Below are positions 35,490-44,093 of a stretch of 64,000 bases of DNA, piece after piece. The translations under genes were made by a program, and so were the position numbers. Origin of the DNA: Actinomyces sp. (GTDB taxonomy: Bacteria; Actinomycetota; Actinomycetes; Actinomycetales; Actinomycetaceae); the NCBI RefSeq assembly GCF_030530635.1, contig NZ_JAUMUL010000001.1:108342-172341 (forward strand). Direction: 5' to 3'. Below the pieces are notes generated by a model, which ran no database searches, had not been told where the DNA came from, and saw only the letters and a program-made list of their open reading frames with translations. Each line of letters starts with the position of its first letter. Position 1 is the first letter of the stretch.

Positions 35490-36479
35490 GTGTCCAATAC
35501 CCCAACCGCACCTCGTACCGAGTCGACCGGTCCCGAGTCGGTCCGCCCCGTGGCGGCTGGTTCCAGCGCGTCGGAGGGGCGAGCTTTGCTGGTGATCGGA
35601 GCCGCCCTGGCCGAGGAGCTGTACTCCGTGGTCGATGTGCCGCCGCGCGGCGGACATGCCTGGATGAGTCACATCGCCTCCACGGTGGGTGGATCGGCCT
35701 TTAACGTCTTGCGCAACCTGGTGCGCCTGGGACACGCCCCGATGGCGGCCCTCGCCGTCGGTACCGGACCGGCCGCCACTCGCGTCACGAAGAAGTTGGA
35801 TGCCCTCGGGGTGCGCAGTGTGCTGCCCAAGCACGAGCAGGACAACGGCACCTGTTTGACCCTGGTTACTCCCGACGCTGAGCGTACCTTTCTAACCGTC
35901 GGCGGCTGCGAGACCGACTGGTCCGCCCAGCGACTGGCCGGTCTGGAGGCGCCGACGGGTGCGGTCGTATACATTTCCGGCTTCCAGCTGGTGGCTGTCG
36001 GCGGACACCTAGCCGAGTGGTCCGCTCGGCTGCATCCCGATGCCAGGCTCGTAATCGACCCCGGCGCCCGCTGCGCCGAGCTGGTGCAACTGCCCGGCTG
36101 GCGGGCGCTCAGCGATCGTTGTGACCTGCTGACACTCAACACCCGGGAGGCGGCGGTGCTGCTGGGCGCGGAGCCCGGCTACGAGTGCCCAAAGGATCCG
36201 GGGACGGGCTTGGAGACGGGGCTGGCCGGATGGGCGCAGCGGCACGGTTGTGATGTCGTGCTGCGGCGGGGGCCCGCAGGCGCGACCTGGCTGCCCGCTG
36301 ACGGGTCCGGACCGGTGCATGCGCAGGCCGTGCCCGTACGGGTGGTTGACACCGACGGCGCCGGTGACGCACATACTGCCGGCATCATGGCCGCGCTCGC
36401 GGGCGGCGTGGGGCCGAAGGCCGCCCTAGAGCTAGCGGCCGAGGCGGCCGCGCAGGTGGTCGCGCGCGTCGGTCCGTGA
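35490..36479 (+). CDS. PfkB/ribokinase-family carbohydrate or nucleoside kinase
   Basis: A 329-aa kinase with the PfkB N-terminal glycine signature in STVGGSAFNVLRNLVRLG and the C-terminal VVDTDGAGDAHTAGIMAAL, whose Asp is the catalytic base and GAGD the anion hole. Substrate is not evident; ribokinase-like and pseudouridine-kinase-like are both possible. It starts at GTG (VSNTPTAPRT), with about 28 variable residues before the core. Confidence 0.85.
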   Translation: MSNTPTAPRTESTGPESVRPVAAGSSASEGRALLVIGAALAEELYSVVDVPPRGGHAWMSHIASTVGGSAFNVLRNLVRLGHAPMAALAVGTGPAATRVTKKLDALGVRSVLPKHEQDNGTCLTLVTPDAERTFLTVGGCETDWSAQRLAGLEAPTGAVVYISGFQLVAVGGHLAEWSARLHPDARLVIDPGARCAELVQLPGWRALSDRCDLLTLNTREAAVLLGAEPGYECPKDPGTGLETGLAGWAQRHGCDVVLRRGPAGATWLPADGSGPVHAQAVPVRVVDTDGAGDAHTAGIMAALAGGVGPKAALELAAEAAAQVVARVGP

Positions 36480-36637
36480 ATTGCTATCGGCATCGGTCCT
36501 TGAGGGGAGGTGTCGGCGGATGCGGGCAATACACAGCATCGTCACAGCGCCGGTATGCGGCAGGTTCAGCAGCGGTTCGTAGTTTCAGGCCTGGCCCGGC
36601 TAGACGGGTCCGAGTACTACGCACTGAGAGGTTCTAG

Positions 36638-37261
36638 ATGACCGAGTCCAGGTCCGACGACTTTGATGTCACCGCCCGAATTCCCGCTGATGATGCCAGC
36701 GGCTCCCGGAGTACCTCCGCCTCCTCGGCACCGGCCGGTGCCGACGCGGGGCTGTCGGAGGGGTCCGTGTCGTCGGAGGTTGGCGGTCAGGCGGTCCCGC
36801 TTGCGGATGACCCCGATCCCGCGGCGGCAATGCCACTCGGGTCCGCACCCGTCTCTGCAGCAGGCGCTCGGCCCCGGGACAAGCGAGGGCGCCCTTGGTG
36901 CAGGCGTACGTGGGTCGCCGCCGTTGCGGTTGCCGTACTGATGCTGGGAGCCTTCGGCGCCGGGTGGGGTGTCAATGAGTTGCTGTCCTCCGACGAGGCC
37001 CCGGGGGTTGTCGAACAGGGAGAGTTCGACCCGCGGCAGGGTGGCCCGGGTGGGCGGATGCCAGGCGGCGACGGACGCATGCCGGGCGGAGACCGGATGC
37101 CTGATAGTGATTCCGGGCAGATGGGTGGCGGCTCCGGCGGTGCTGGTCGGACCACGCCCGACGGTGGTGTCACCGGCGGGCCGGGTGGCGGCTCTGAGGA
37201 CGGGCCCACTTCCGATGGTGATGACAGTGTCGGTGTATTGCAGGAGGGCGCCTCGGCCTGA
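36638..37261 (+). CDS. Membrane-anchored Gly/Met/Pro-rich protein of unknown function
   Basis: A 207-aa protein: a cytoplasmic Ser/Ala-rich N-terminus of about 88 residues, one membrane segment (about 92-112, WVAAVAVAVLMLGAFGAGW), then a low-complexity extracytoplasmic tail with repeated RMPGGD units and Gly-rich stretches. No family is recognised. The DNA is followed immediately by an unusual set of interleaved inverted repeats. It appears monocistronic, preceded by about 160 non-coding bases. Confidence 0.6.
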   Translation: MTESRSDDFDVTARIPADDASGSRSTSASSAPAGADAGLSEGSVSSEVGGQAVPLADDPDPAAAMPLGSAPVSAAGARPRDKRGRPWCRRTWVAAVAVAVLMLGAFGAGWGVNELLSSDEAPGVVEQGEFDPRQGGPGGRMPGGDGRMPGGDRMPDSDSGQMGGGSGGAGRTTPDGGVTGGPGGGSEDGPTSDGDDSVGVLQEGASA

Positions 37262-37265
37262 TTGA

Positions 37266-37318
37266 GCCGTTACCGGGTCGCGGCTCGGTCGGCCCCGGTA
37301 ACGGCGTGCCGAGCCGCG
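37266..37318. terminator. Two interleaved perfect inverted repeats after the Gly-rich protein gene
   Basis: Arm A (37266-37277, GCCGTTACCGGG) is perfectly complementary to 37294-37305, and arm B (37279-37288, CGCGGCTCGG) to 37309-37318. The order A-B-A'-B' means the hairpins exclude each other or form a pseudoknot; loops of 1 and 3 bases across long stems make a full pseudoknot sterically unlikely. The site begins five bases after the stop codon, so a terminator role is the simplest reading, although no T-tract follows. Confidence 0.5.
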
Positions 37319-37443
37319 GCGCCGGGCCGCCGTGACACGGATTGCAGCACTTTGGCCCGTGCCTGTCTTGGCGTTGCGGCAGGGTTGGCGTGATTGCGCG
37401 GTTTGTTCTCCCTGAGCTTCGTATGCGGCTACAAAAGTGTTGC

Positions 37444-37461
37444 ATTCCATGACAGTGGAAT
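37444..37461. promoter_or_regulatory. Dyad ATTCCA-N6-TGGAAT upstream of the tre operon
   Basis: A perfect 6-bp inverted repeat with a six-base spacer, about 70 bases upstream of the putative TreR operator. It could bind a second regulator of trehalose use or a global regulator. No known consensus was matched. Confidence 0.3.
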
Positions 37462-37530
37462 TAGGTGGCGGTCAGGGGTGTGCGTCACACCGGGGCGCTC
37501 TGGCTTGCGTTTGATCGCTCTGGGGCGTCT

Positions 37531-37546
37531 ACTTGTGTATACAAGT
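37531..37546. promoter_or_regulatory. Putative TreR operator
   Basis: ACTTGT-GTAT-ACAAGT is a perfect 6-bp dyad 43 bases upstream of the treC ATG. It closely resembles the TTGTATATACAA-type operators of GntR/UTRA trehalose repressors such as Bacillus TreR, and it overlaps TATACA, a possible -10 element. A TreR-like gene lies downstream at 41464-42231. Repression relieved by trehalose-6-phosphate is the expected logic. Confidence 0.6.
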
Positions 37547-37589
37547 TTGCCGCGTGGGTGCGGCAGCGAGACTCACCTCGGAGCACCTC

Positions 37590-39344
37590 ATGAGCTTTCA
37601 CGACGCTGTCGTCTACCAGATCTATCCGAAGTCCTTCCGGGATACCACCGGCGACGGCACCGGTGACCTGCGGGGCATCATCGAGAAGGTCCCCTACATC
37701 GCCTCCCTGGGTGTGGACTATGTCTGGCTCAATCCCTTCTACCCCTCGCCGGGCCGGGACAACGGCTACGACGTGGCCGACTACTGCGCGGTAGACCCCG
37801 CCATGGGCACGATGGAGGACTTCGACGAGCTCGTCTCCGCCCTGGCCGAGCACGGCATCAGCCCCATGCTGGACATGGTGCTCAACCACGTGTCCACCCA
37901 GCATGAGTGGTTCCAACGGGCGCTTGCGGGTGAGCAGCGCTACCGCGACTACTTCTATCTGCGTCCCGCCCGCGGTGACGATTCGGCTGGGCAGCCGATT
38001 CTGCCCACCAACTGGGTCTCCAAGTTCGGCGGCCCCGCCTGGGCTCCCTTCGGGCCAGTGGATGATTCCGGCCGTCCGCGGGGAGGGGAGTACTACCTGC
38101 ACCTGTTCGACCCCGGCCAGGCCGACCTGAACTGGCACAACCCCGAGGTGCGCGCCCGCGCGGCGGAGGTCATCAACTTCTGGCGCTCCCACGGCGTGCG
38201 GGCCTTCCGCTTCGACGTGATCAACCTGATCGGCAAGACCGAGCCGCTGGCCGATGCCCCCGCCGGCACCGACGACCGCCTCGTCTACACCGACGGGCCG
38301 CTCGTGCACGACTACCTGCAAGAACTGTGCCGGGCCAGCTTCGGCCGGGACCCCGACTCGGTGACCGTGGGGGAGATGTCCTCCACCTCCATCGCCGCCT
38401 GCGTCGATTACACCGCCCCCGCGCGGCGGGAGCTGTCGATGGTGTTCAACTTCCACCACCTCAAGGTCGATTACGCCGACGGTCAGAAGTGGACCCTGGC
38501 CGCTGCGGACATCCCCGGCCTCAAGCGCATCCTCAACGACTGGGCACTCGGCCTCCAGGCCGGCGGCGGCTGGAATGCCCTGTTCTGGAACAACCACGAC
38601 CAGCCCCGCGCCATCAACCGCTTCGGCGACCCGGACCGCTACCACTACGAATCCGCCACCATGCTCGCCACCGCCATCCACCTGCTGCGCGGCACCCCGT
38701 ACATCTATATGGGGGAGGAGATCGGCATGACCGATCCGGACTACACCCGCATTGAGGATTACGTGGACGTCGAGGCCCTGGGCGCATACGCCGAGTTGCT
38801 GGCCGCCGGGCACAGCAAGGCGGAGGCCTTCAACATCGTCCACGCCAAGGCACGTGACAATGCGCGCACTCCTATGCAGTGGGATGCCACCGCCGGTGCC
38901 GGCTTCACCTCCGGCACCCCGTGGCTGCGCCCCACCAACGCGGCTGCGATCAACGTCGCCGCCGAGGAGGCGGGCGGCCGCATCCTGCCCTACTACCGCC
39001 GCCTGGTGGAGCTGCGCAAGACAGAACCAGTGATCTCCGAGGGTGATTACACCCCCTGGGAACTCGACAGTTCCGACGTATTCGCCTACATCCGCAACCT
39101 GCCCGGCTCCGGAGCCGGCACGTCCCCCGACGCCGTGGGTCCCGATGCCGAGGACACCGGCGTTACCCGTCTGCTCGTCTTCAACAGCTTCCGTGGTCAC
39201 CCGACCACGGTCGAGGTTCCCAGTGAGTTCCTCACTGGAGAAGTGCTCATCGGGAACTATCCCACACGGCCACTCAGTCCCGTCATGACTCTGTCTCCGT
39301 ACGAGGCGCTGGCCATCATCATCCGCAACACGAACAGGCTCTGA
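37590..39344 (+). CDS. treC: Alpha,alpha-phosphotrehalase (trehalose-6-phosphate hydrolase)
   Basis: A 584-aa GH13 enzyme splitting trehalose-6-phosphate to glucose and glucose-6-phosphate. Visible GH13 regions are DMVLNHVS, the nucleophile Asp in RAFRFDVINLI, the acid/base Glu in VGEMSSTS, and NNHDQPR with the transition-state Asp. The N-terminus VVYQIYPKSFRDTTGDGTGDL is typical. The start at 37590 follows a CGGAG site and gives MSFHDAV. It lies 14 bases before the trehalose PTS gene, which settles the substrate against isomaltose or sucrose. Confidence 0.88.
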   Translation: MSFHDAVVYQIYPKSFRDTTGDGTGDLRGIIEKVPYIASLGVDYVWLNPFYPSPGRDNGYDVADYCAVDPAMGTMEDFDELVSALAEHGISPMLDMVLNHVSTQHEWFQRALAGEQRYRDYFYLRPARGDDSAGQPILPTNWVSKFGGPAWAPFGPVDDSGRPRGGEYYLHLFDPGQADLNWHNPEVRARAAEVINFWRSHGVRAFRFDVINLIGKTEPLADAPAGTDDRLVYTDGPLVHDYLQELCRASFGRDPDSVTVGEMSSTSIAACVDYTAPARRELSMVFNFHHLKVDYADGQKWTLAAADIPGLKRILNDWALGLQAGGGWNALFWNNHDQPRAINRFGDPDRYHYESATMLATAIHLLRGTPYIYMGEEIGMTDPDYTRIEDYVDVEALGAYAELLAAGHSKAEAFNIVHAKARDNARTPMQWDATAGAGFTSGTPWLRPTNAAAINVAAEEAGGRILPYYRRLVELRKTEPVISEGDYTPWELDSSDVFAYIRNLPGSGAGTSPDAVGPDAEDTGVTRLLVFNSFRGHPTTVEVPSEFLTGEVLIGNYPTRPLSPVMTLSPYEALAIIIRNTNRL

Positions 39345-39358
39345 GAGGAGCTCACCTC

Positions 39359-41389
39359 ATGTCCTCAGCATCTGCCTCGGATACGGCGCTGGTAGCGCCT
39401 GTATCCGGCAAGGTAATCGCCCTCGTCGACGTACCCGACCCGGTCTTCTCTTCTGGGGCCCTCGGGGAGGGTTTCGGCGTGGCCCCGACCTCCGGCAATG
39501 TGGTCGCCCCGGTCTCCGGCACCATCACCATGGTGGCCGATACCGGCCACGCCATCGGCATCGCCACCACCGACGGCCTGGAGGTGCTTTTGCACCTGGG
39601 CGTCGACACCGTCGAGCTGGAGGGACGTCCCTTCCATCTCAGCGTCGCCGTCGGCCAGGAGGTCCGCTCCGGCCAGTCCCTGGGCGCCATGGACCTGGCG
39701 GCCATCAACGCCGCCGGCAAGGACACCACCACCATCGTGGCCGTCACCAACTCCGCCAAGGCCCTGGCCGAGCTGCGGGTCGCCCGGGGGCAGGCGCAGG
39801 CAGGTGCGAGCGTGGCCACCGCCGTGCTCAAAACCGCCGCCGAGGCGGGCGCCGCCTCGCCCCGGGCCGCCACGGCCGATGATGGCCTGACCGGCTTCGA
39901 CGCCACCGCCCGCGACATCATCGCCGGCGTGGGCGGGGCGGACAACATCCGCTCCGTCATCCATTGCATCACCCGGGTGCGTTTCTACCTGAAGGATGAG
40001 TCCCTGACCGACGACGCCGCAGTCACGGCCACCGAGGGCGTCATTGACGTGGCCCGCGCGGGTGGCCAGTACCAGGTGGTCATCGGTGCCACCGTCGGCG
40101 ACGTATACGATGCCGTCATCAAGCAGGTGCCCCGCCTGGCAGAGGGGGCCGAGGATATGGAGGCGGCGCCGGCGCCGCCGAGGCCCACCACACCCATCGG
40201 CTGGATCAAGTACGGCTTCTCCTCACTGATCGGCGTGATCACCGGTTCCATGATCCCCGTGATCGGCGTGCTGGCGGCCTCCGGCATCCTCAAGGGAATC
40301 CTGGCGCTGCTCACCCAGTTCAATGTGGTTGACACCGGCACCTCCACCTACACCTTCATTGACGCCATGGCATCGTCGATGTTCTACTTCCTGCCCATCA
40401 TCATCGGCTTCACCTCGGCCCGCAGGCTCGGTGCCGACCCGATCATCGTGGCCATCATCGGCGGAGTGCTCACCTTCCCGTCCGTGATCTCCATGGCCGA
40501 CTCCTCGGCCGCGGACTATCACGTGATCGCCCGGATCGGGCGGACGGTCTTCAACTCCGACTTCTTCGGCATCCCCGTCTCCCTGCCCGAGGGCAACGCC
40601 TACGCCTACTCGATCTTCCCGATCATCGTGGCCGCCTGGCTGGCATCCAAGATCGAGCCGTGGCTGAAGAAGTGGATCCCGGCGGTGGTGCGCTCCATCT
40701 TCGCCCCGCTGCTGGAGATCTTCATCGTCTCCACCCTGGTCCTGGTGGTATTCGGCCCGATCGTCATGACGATCTCCGGAGCCATCGCCCAGGCCGTCAG
40801 CTGGGTGCTGAGCCTGTCCTACCCGGTGGCCGGACTCCTCATTGGCGGCCTGTACCAGTGCCTGGTCATCTTCGGACTGCACTGGGCCGTCATCCCGATC
40901 ATCTCCCAGCAGATCGCCGACCCCGGATTCTCCCCGCTCAACGCCATCGTCTCCGCCTCCATGATCGCCCAGGGCGGTGGTGCCCTGGCACTGTGGATCA
41001 AGGCCAAGAGCCCTCGCATCAAGCAGCTGGCCGGCCCGGCCACTATCTCCGCCCTGTGCGGGGTTACCGAGCCCGCCATGTACGGCCTGAATCTGAAATA
41101 CGGGCGGGTGTTCATCACCGCCTCCATCGGCGGTGCCGTGGGCGGCCTGCTCACCGGTCTGTTCGACGTCAATATGTGGGGCTTCACCGGCGCCCTCGTC
41201 GGCTTCCCGTCCTTCGTCAACCCCGCGGGCCTTGACGGATCTTTCACCGGCTTCTGGATCGCCTCGTTCGTGACCCTGGCCGTGTCCTTCCTGGCCACCT
41301 ATTTCTTCGGTTTCAAGGAGTCCGACTTCGAGACCGAGCGTACGGTGGAGAAGGTCCGGCTGGGCAACCGGGAACCGGTCGCCCGTTGA
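39359..41389 (+). CDS. treP: PTS trehalose-type transporter, EIIA-EIIB-EIIC fusion
   Basis: A 676-aa permease that imports and phosphorylates trehalose. Order of domains: EIIA-Glc type at residues 1-155 with H64 (TGHAIG) and phospho-acceptor H79 (LLHLGVDTVEL), EIIB at about 180-265 with phospho-Cys C203 (IHCITRVRF), and EIIC from about 280 (GVITGSMIPVIGVLAASGILKG) with about ten membrane segments. TreP proteins are usually B-C or B-C-A; the N-terminal EIIA is unusual. The position between treC and the GntR gene supports trehalose as substrate. Confidence 0.88.
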   Translation: MSSASASDTALVAPVSGKVIALVDVPDPVFSSGALGEGFGVAPTSGNVVAPVSGTITMVADTGHAIGIATTDGLEVLLHLGVDTVELEGRPFHLSVAVGQEVRSGQSLGAMDLAAINAAGKDTTTIVAVTNSAKALAELRVARGQAQAGASVATAVLKTAAEAGAASPRAATADDGLTGFDATARDIIAGVGGADNIRSVIHCITRVRFYLKDESLTDDAAVTATEGVIDVARAGGQYQVVIGATVGDVYDAVIKQVPRLAEGAEDMEAAPAPPRPTTPIGWIKYGFSSLIGVITGSMIPVIGVLAASGILKGILALLTQFNVVDTGTSTYTFIDAMASSMFYFLPIIIGFTSARRLGADPIIVAIIGGVLTFPSVISMADSSAADYHVIARIGRTVFNSDFFGIPVSLPEGNAYAYSIFPIIVAAWLASKIEPWLKKWIPAVVRSIFAPLLEIFIVSTLVLVVFGPIVMTISGAIAQAVSWVLSLSYPVAGLLIGGLYQCLVIFGLHWAVIPIISQQIADPGFSPLNAIVSASMIAQGGGALALWIKAKSPRIKQLAGPATISALCGVTEPAMYGLNLKYGRVFITASIGGAVGGLLTGLFDVNMWGFTGALVGFPSFVNPAGLDGSFTGFWIASFVTLAVSFLATYFFGFKESDFETERTVEKVRLGNREPVAR

Positions 41390-41463
41390 GAATTCCGGCT
41401 CTCTAGTGGGTGTGGCCCGGTCGGCGTGGGTACCCATGCCGACCGGGCCCATTGGCTCGCCCA

Positions 41464-42231
41464 TCACCGGTGGGAGGGCAGGCGTTGCGCGGCAGACACG
41501 AATCCGAAAGTGGCCGGCACGTGGTGGGAACGGGTGTACTCGAAGGGCACGCCGGAGGCATCGAAGCCGAGCGACTCCATCACTCCCACGCAGTCCAGGC
41601 CGCCCAGGTCCAGGTGGCGGCGGTCCAGCTCGTCCGCGGCCTCAATGGTGACCATGCGCGAGGCCGTGGTTATGTATACCCCCAGCTCATCCTCCAAGTA
41701 GGCGTAAACAGAGGTCTCCGCGGCCTCGCGGGGAATCTCCGGAACCACTTCGCGCAGGAAGCGATTGTGGTCGATGATTGCCGGTCTGCCATCCAGCAGG
41801 CGCAGGCGGCGCAGGTACAGCACCTCGGTCCCGGCGCTCAGCCCGGATGCCCGGGCCGCCGGTTCGGGGATGGTCTCGACGGCGGAGTGCAGCAGCACGG
41901 TGCGCACTTCGGTGCCCATGCGGCCGCCGGCCTCGGCCAGTGACTCAATGCCGGACAGGAAGAATCTCGAGGTGGTGCGGGGGCGGTAGATCACTTGGAT
42001 GCCCCTGCCGTGAATGGGTTGGACATATCCCTGCGATCCCAGGTATTGCAGCGCCTTGCGTACCGTGGGCCGGGTAGTGTTGAAGTCGGCGCTGAGCTGG
42101 TTCTCGCTGGGCAGGAAGGAGCGGAAGGGGAGGGCGCCATCCTCTATCCGGCCGCGTAGGTACTCGTAGATCTCCTGGTACTTCGGCGCATGCGCTCGCT
42201 CGCGACGGCGAGGGGGCTGAGATGCGGCCAC
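41464..42231 (-). CDS. treR: GntR-family transcriptional regulator with UTRA domain (TreR-like)
   Basis: A 255-aa regulator: an N-terminal winged helix (about residues 15-85, YQEIYEYLRGRIEDGAL, LPSENQLSADFNTTRPTVRKAL) and a C-terminal UTRA effector-binding domain (EVLYLRRLRLLDGRPAIIDHN). The start is GTG at 42231. It is convergent with the treCP operon and is the likely repressor acting at 37531-37546, with trehalose-6-phosphate as expected inducer by analogy with Bacillus TreR. Confidence 0.82.
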   Translation of the reverse strand: MAASQPPRRRERAHAPKYQEIYEYLRGRIEDGALPFRSFLPSENQLSADFNTTRPTVRKALQYLGSQGYVQPIHGRGIQVIYRPRTTSRFFLSGIESLAEAGGRMGTEVRTVLLHSAVETIPEPAARASGLSAGTEVLYLRRLRLLDGRPAIIDHNRFLREVVPEIPREAAETSVYAYLEDELGVYITTASRMVTIEAADELDRRHLDLGGLDCVGVMESLGFDASGVPFEYTRSHHVPATFGFVSAAQRLPSHR

Positions 42232-42382
42232 AGTGTGCTCTCCTCGGTTCGGGGCTGAATGCCTGGGCTGCCGTATGGCACTAGCCTATGCACTCGCTCC
42301 GGCGGGACCGCGTTGCTGTGGTCCGGGTGCGCGCGTCCTCCGGGTGTTGGTAGAGACGGGGGTGCAGCGACCACGCAGGTGT

Positions 42383-43126
42383 TCACGCGGGTACTAACAG
42401 TGAGGATGAGCCGGCCCGGTCGGCCGGCGACCAGGAGGAGGGTGCGGCGGCTTCTCGGTATCGCTGGGCGACCACATGGGCGGCCGCAGGGTGCGGGCCG
42501 ATGGGGGCAGCCACGAGCCTCGCGCCGGTGTGGTGCAGGGCACGGGAGAACTTTCCCTCGGCCAGCAGGTAGGGGGCCACGGCGATCGCACGTGCGCCTT
42601 CCTGTTGCCACGCGGACACCGCCTCGTGCGCGGTGGGTCGGGCCTTGGCCAGGTATGCGGGTCGGACGGGCACACCGACTTCCTTTGCCAGCAACTGTGC
42701 TGCCTGCTCGGTCTCCCGTATGGGCCGGCTCCTGAAGGAGCCCGAGCCCGCCAGCACGATGCCGTCCAGGTCCACCACCGCCGGGCCGCCCTGCGCCGCC
42801 TCGCGCAGTCGGTCGGCCACAGCCTTGACTATCGTCGGCTCGGGACCCAGATGCCGGGAGACGTGCCCGCAGCCATGTTCGGTGAGCAGGCCGGGCAGGT
42901 CGCGGAGGACGTGGTATCCGCCGCTGAGGAAGAAGGGGACGACAATGGGATCGACGAGTCCTGACAGCGCCTGTCGTGCCGTTGGGCTTTGGAACTCCAC
43001 GTATCCGTAGCGCAGGACGACTCCCGGCAGGAGGGCGGACACCTGTGTGCATACTCGCTCCAGTACCGGGTCGGTGCCGGGTGCGCGGGTGCCGTGTGCC
43101 AGCAGAACCAGAGGGCGTGCACTCAT
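42383..43126 (-). CDS. Sirohydrochlorin chelatase (CbiX/SirB family)
   Basis: A 247-aa metal chelatase, long CbiX type with two repeats. The N-terminal repeat has LLAHGTRAPGT with the metal-binding His and PFFLSGGYHVLRDLPGLL with the second His. It would insert ferrous iron into sirohydrochlorin to make siroheme for the adjacent sulfite/nitrite reductase. The ATG at 43126 (MSARPLVLLAHG) begins exactly at the conserved core; a longer frame upstream carries no conserved sequence. Confidence 0.85.
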   Translation of the reverse strand: MSARPLVLLAHGTRAPGTDPVLERVCTQVSALLPGVVLRYGYVEFQSPTARQALSGLVDPIVVPFFLSGGYHVLRDLPGLLTEHGCGHVSRHLGPEPTIVKAVADRLREAAQGGPAVVDLDGIVLAGSGSFRSRPIRETEQAAQLLAKEVGVPVRPAYLAKARPTAHEAVSAWQQEGARAIAVAPYLLAEGKFSRALHHTGARLVAAPIGPHPAAAHVVAQRYREAAAPSSWSPADRAGSSSLLVPA

Positions 43127-43232
43127 GCTTCCCGGACCCCCTCGGCGAAGCCGGCACGGCGTACGGGTGAGGCCGATGACCGGCAGAGCCCCACGGCCAG
43201 CGCCGATACCGCCCAGGTGGTTACGGCCGTGT

Positions 43233-44093
43233 TCAAGATGGGGAGAACAAGTGCGTGCATGATGTCCTTTTGGGCTTCCAGGGGGCGCCGCCGGTTTCAT
43301 TGCCGGGGACGATCCGCGTTTTCCATGCGGGGCTGACGGAGACGACATCACCGATGACGATGACCGCGGGTGCGGTAACACCAATATCGGCGGCTACGTC
43401 GGGCAGACATCGCAGAATCGTGGCGGTCACTCGCTGGTCGGGCAGGAAGCCGCGTTCGACGACGGCTGCCGGGGTGTCGGGTGCCGCCCCGGCGTCCAGG
43501 AGTGCTGCGGTCGAGCGGTGCAAGTGGGTGACACCCATGAGGAGGATCAGTGTGTGATCGCGCCGCACCGGCACCGTGGAGATCAACTCTTCATGCGCGG
43601 CTACCACCGAGAAGCCCCGTGCCAGTCCTCGGTGAGTGACCGGGATGCCGGCGGTGGCCGGCACGGCGATGGCCGAGGTGACTCCGGGCACGTTTTCCAC
43701 GATGACGCCGGCCGCCCGGCAGGCCGCCGCCTCCTCACCGCCTCGACCCAGCACATATGGGTCACCCCCCTTCAGACGCGCCACGCGATGCCCGGCGCGG
43801 GCCCGCTCAACCAACAACGCATTAATCCGCTCCTGCGGCACCGGATGCCGGCCCGGGTGCTTGCCCACGTCGAGTACCTCCGTGCCGGGGCTGACGGTGT
43901 CCAGCAGTTGGCGTGGGGCGAGCCGATCGATGACGACGACGTCGGCCCGCTGCAGCAGGCTCAGGCCGCGCAGCGTAATCAACTCCGGATCGCTCGGGCC
44001 GGCACCGATGAGGGCCACCCACCCGGCTCCGGGGCGGTCGACGGCCGGTACCCTCTCAACCTCCGGTTGTTGGGACTGACGTCGGCTACTCAT
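43233..44093 (-). CDS. cobA: Uroporphyrinogen-III C-methyltransferase
   Basis: A 286-aa SAM-dependent methyltransferase making precorrin-2. It has the SUMT signatures VALIGAGPSDPELITLRG, RLKGGDPYVLGRGGEEA, VPGVTSAIAVPATAGIPVTHRG and LILLMGVTHL. The ATG at 44093 overlaps the reductase stop by four bases, so siroheme synthesis is translationally coupled to its consumer. The precorrin-2 dehydrogenase that should link it to the chelatase is not in the window. Confidence 0.92.
   Translation of the reverse strand: MSSRRQSQQPEVERVPAVDRPGAGWVALIGAGPSDPELITLRGLSLLQRADVVVIDRLAPRQLLDTVSPGTEVLDVGKHPGRHPVPQERINALLVERARAGHRVARLKGGDPYVLGRGGEEAAACRAAGVIVENVPGVTSAIAVPATAGIPVTHRGLARGFSVVAAHEELISTVPVRRDHTLILLMGVTHLHRSTAALLDAGAAPDTPAAVVERGFLPDQRVTATILRCLPDVAADIGVTAPAVIVIGDVVSVSPAWKTRIVPGNETGGAPWKPKRTSCTHLFSPS

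Larger units (their letters stand above)
37262..37589. other. Intergenic region upstream of treC with several dyads
   Basis: No gene is seen in these 328 bases. They hold the interleaved inverted repeats (37266-37318), a dyad ATTCCA-N6-TGGAAT (37444-37461) and the putative TreR operator (37531-37546). GC falls in the second half, as expected for a promoter region. Confidence 0.7.

Noticed and set aside
37266..37318. Fully formed H-type pseudoknot
   Set aside because: Connecting loops of one and three bases are too short to cross stems of 10 and 12 bp, so mutually exclusive hairpins are more likely.
41467..42077. Plus-strand frames opposite the GntR regulator
   Set aside because: Shadow frames; the minus strand shows clear helix-turn-helix and UTRA features.
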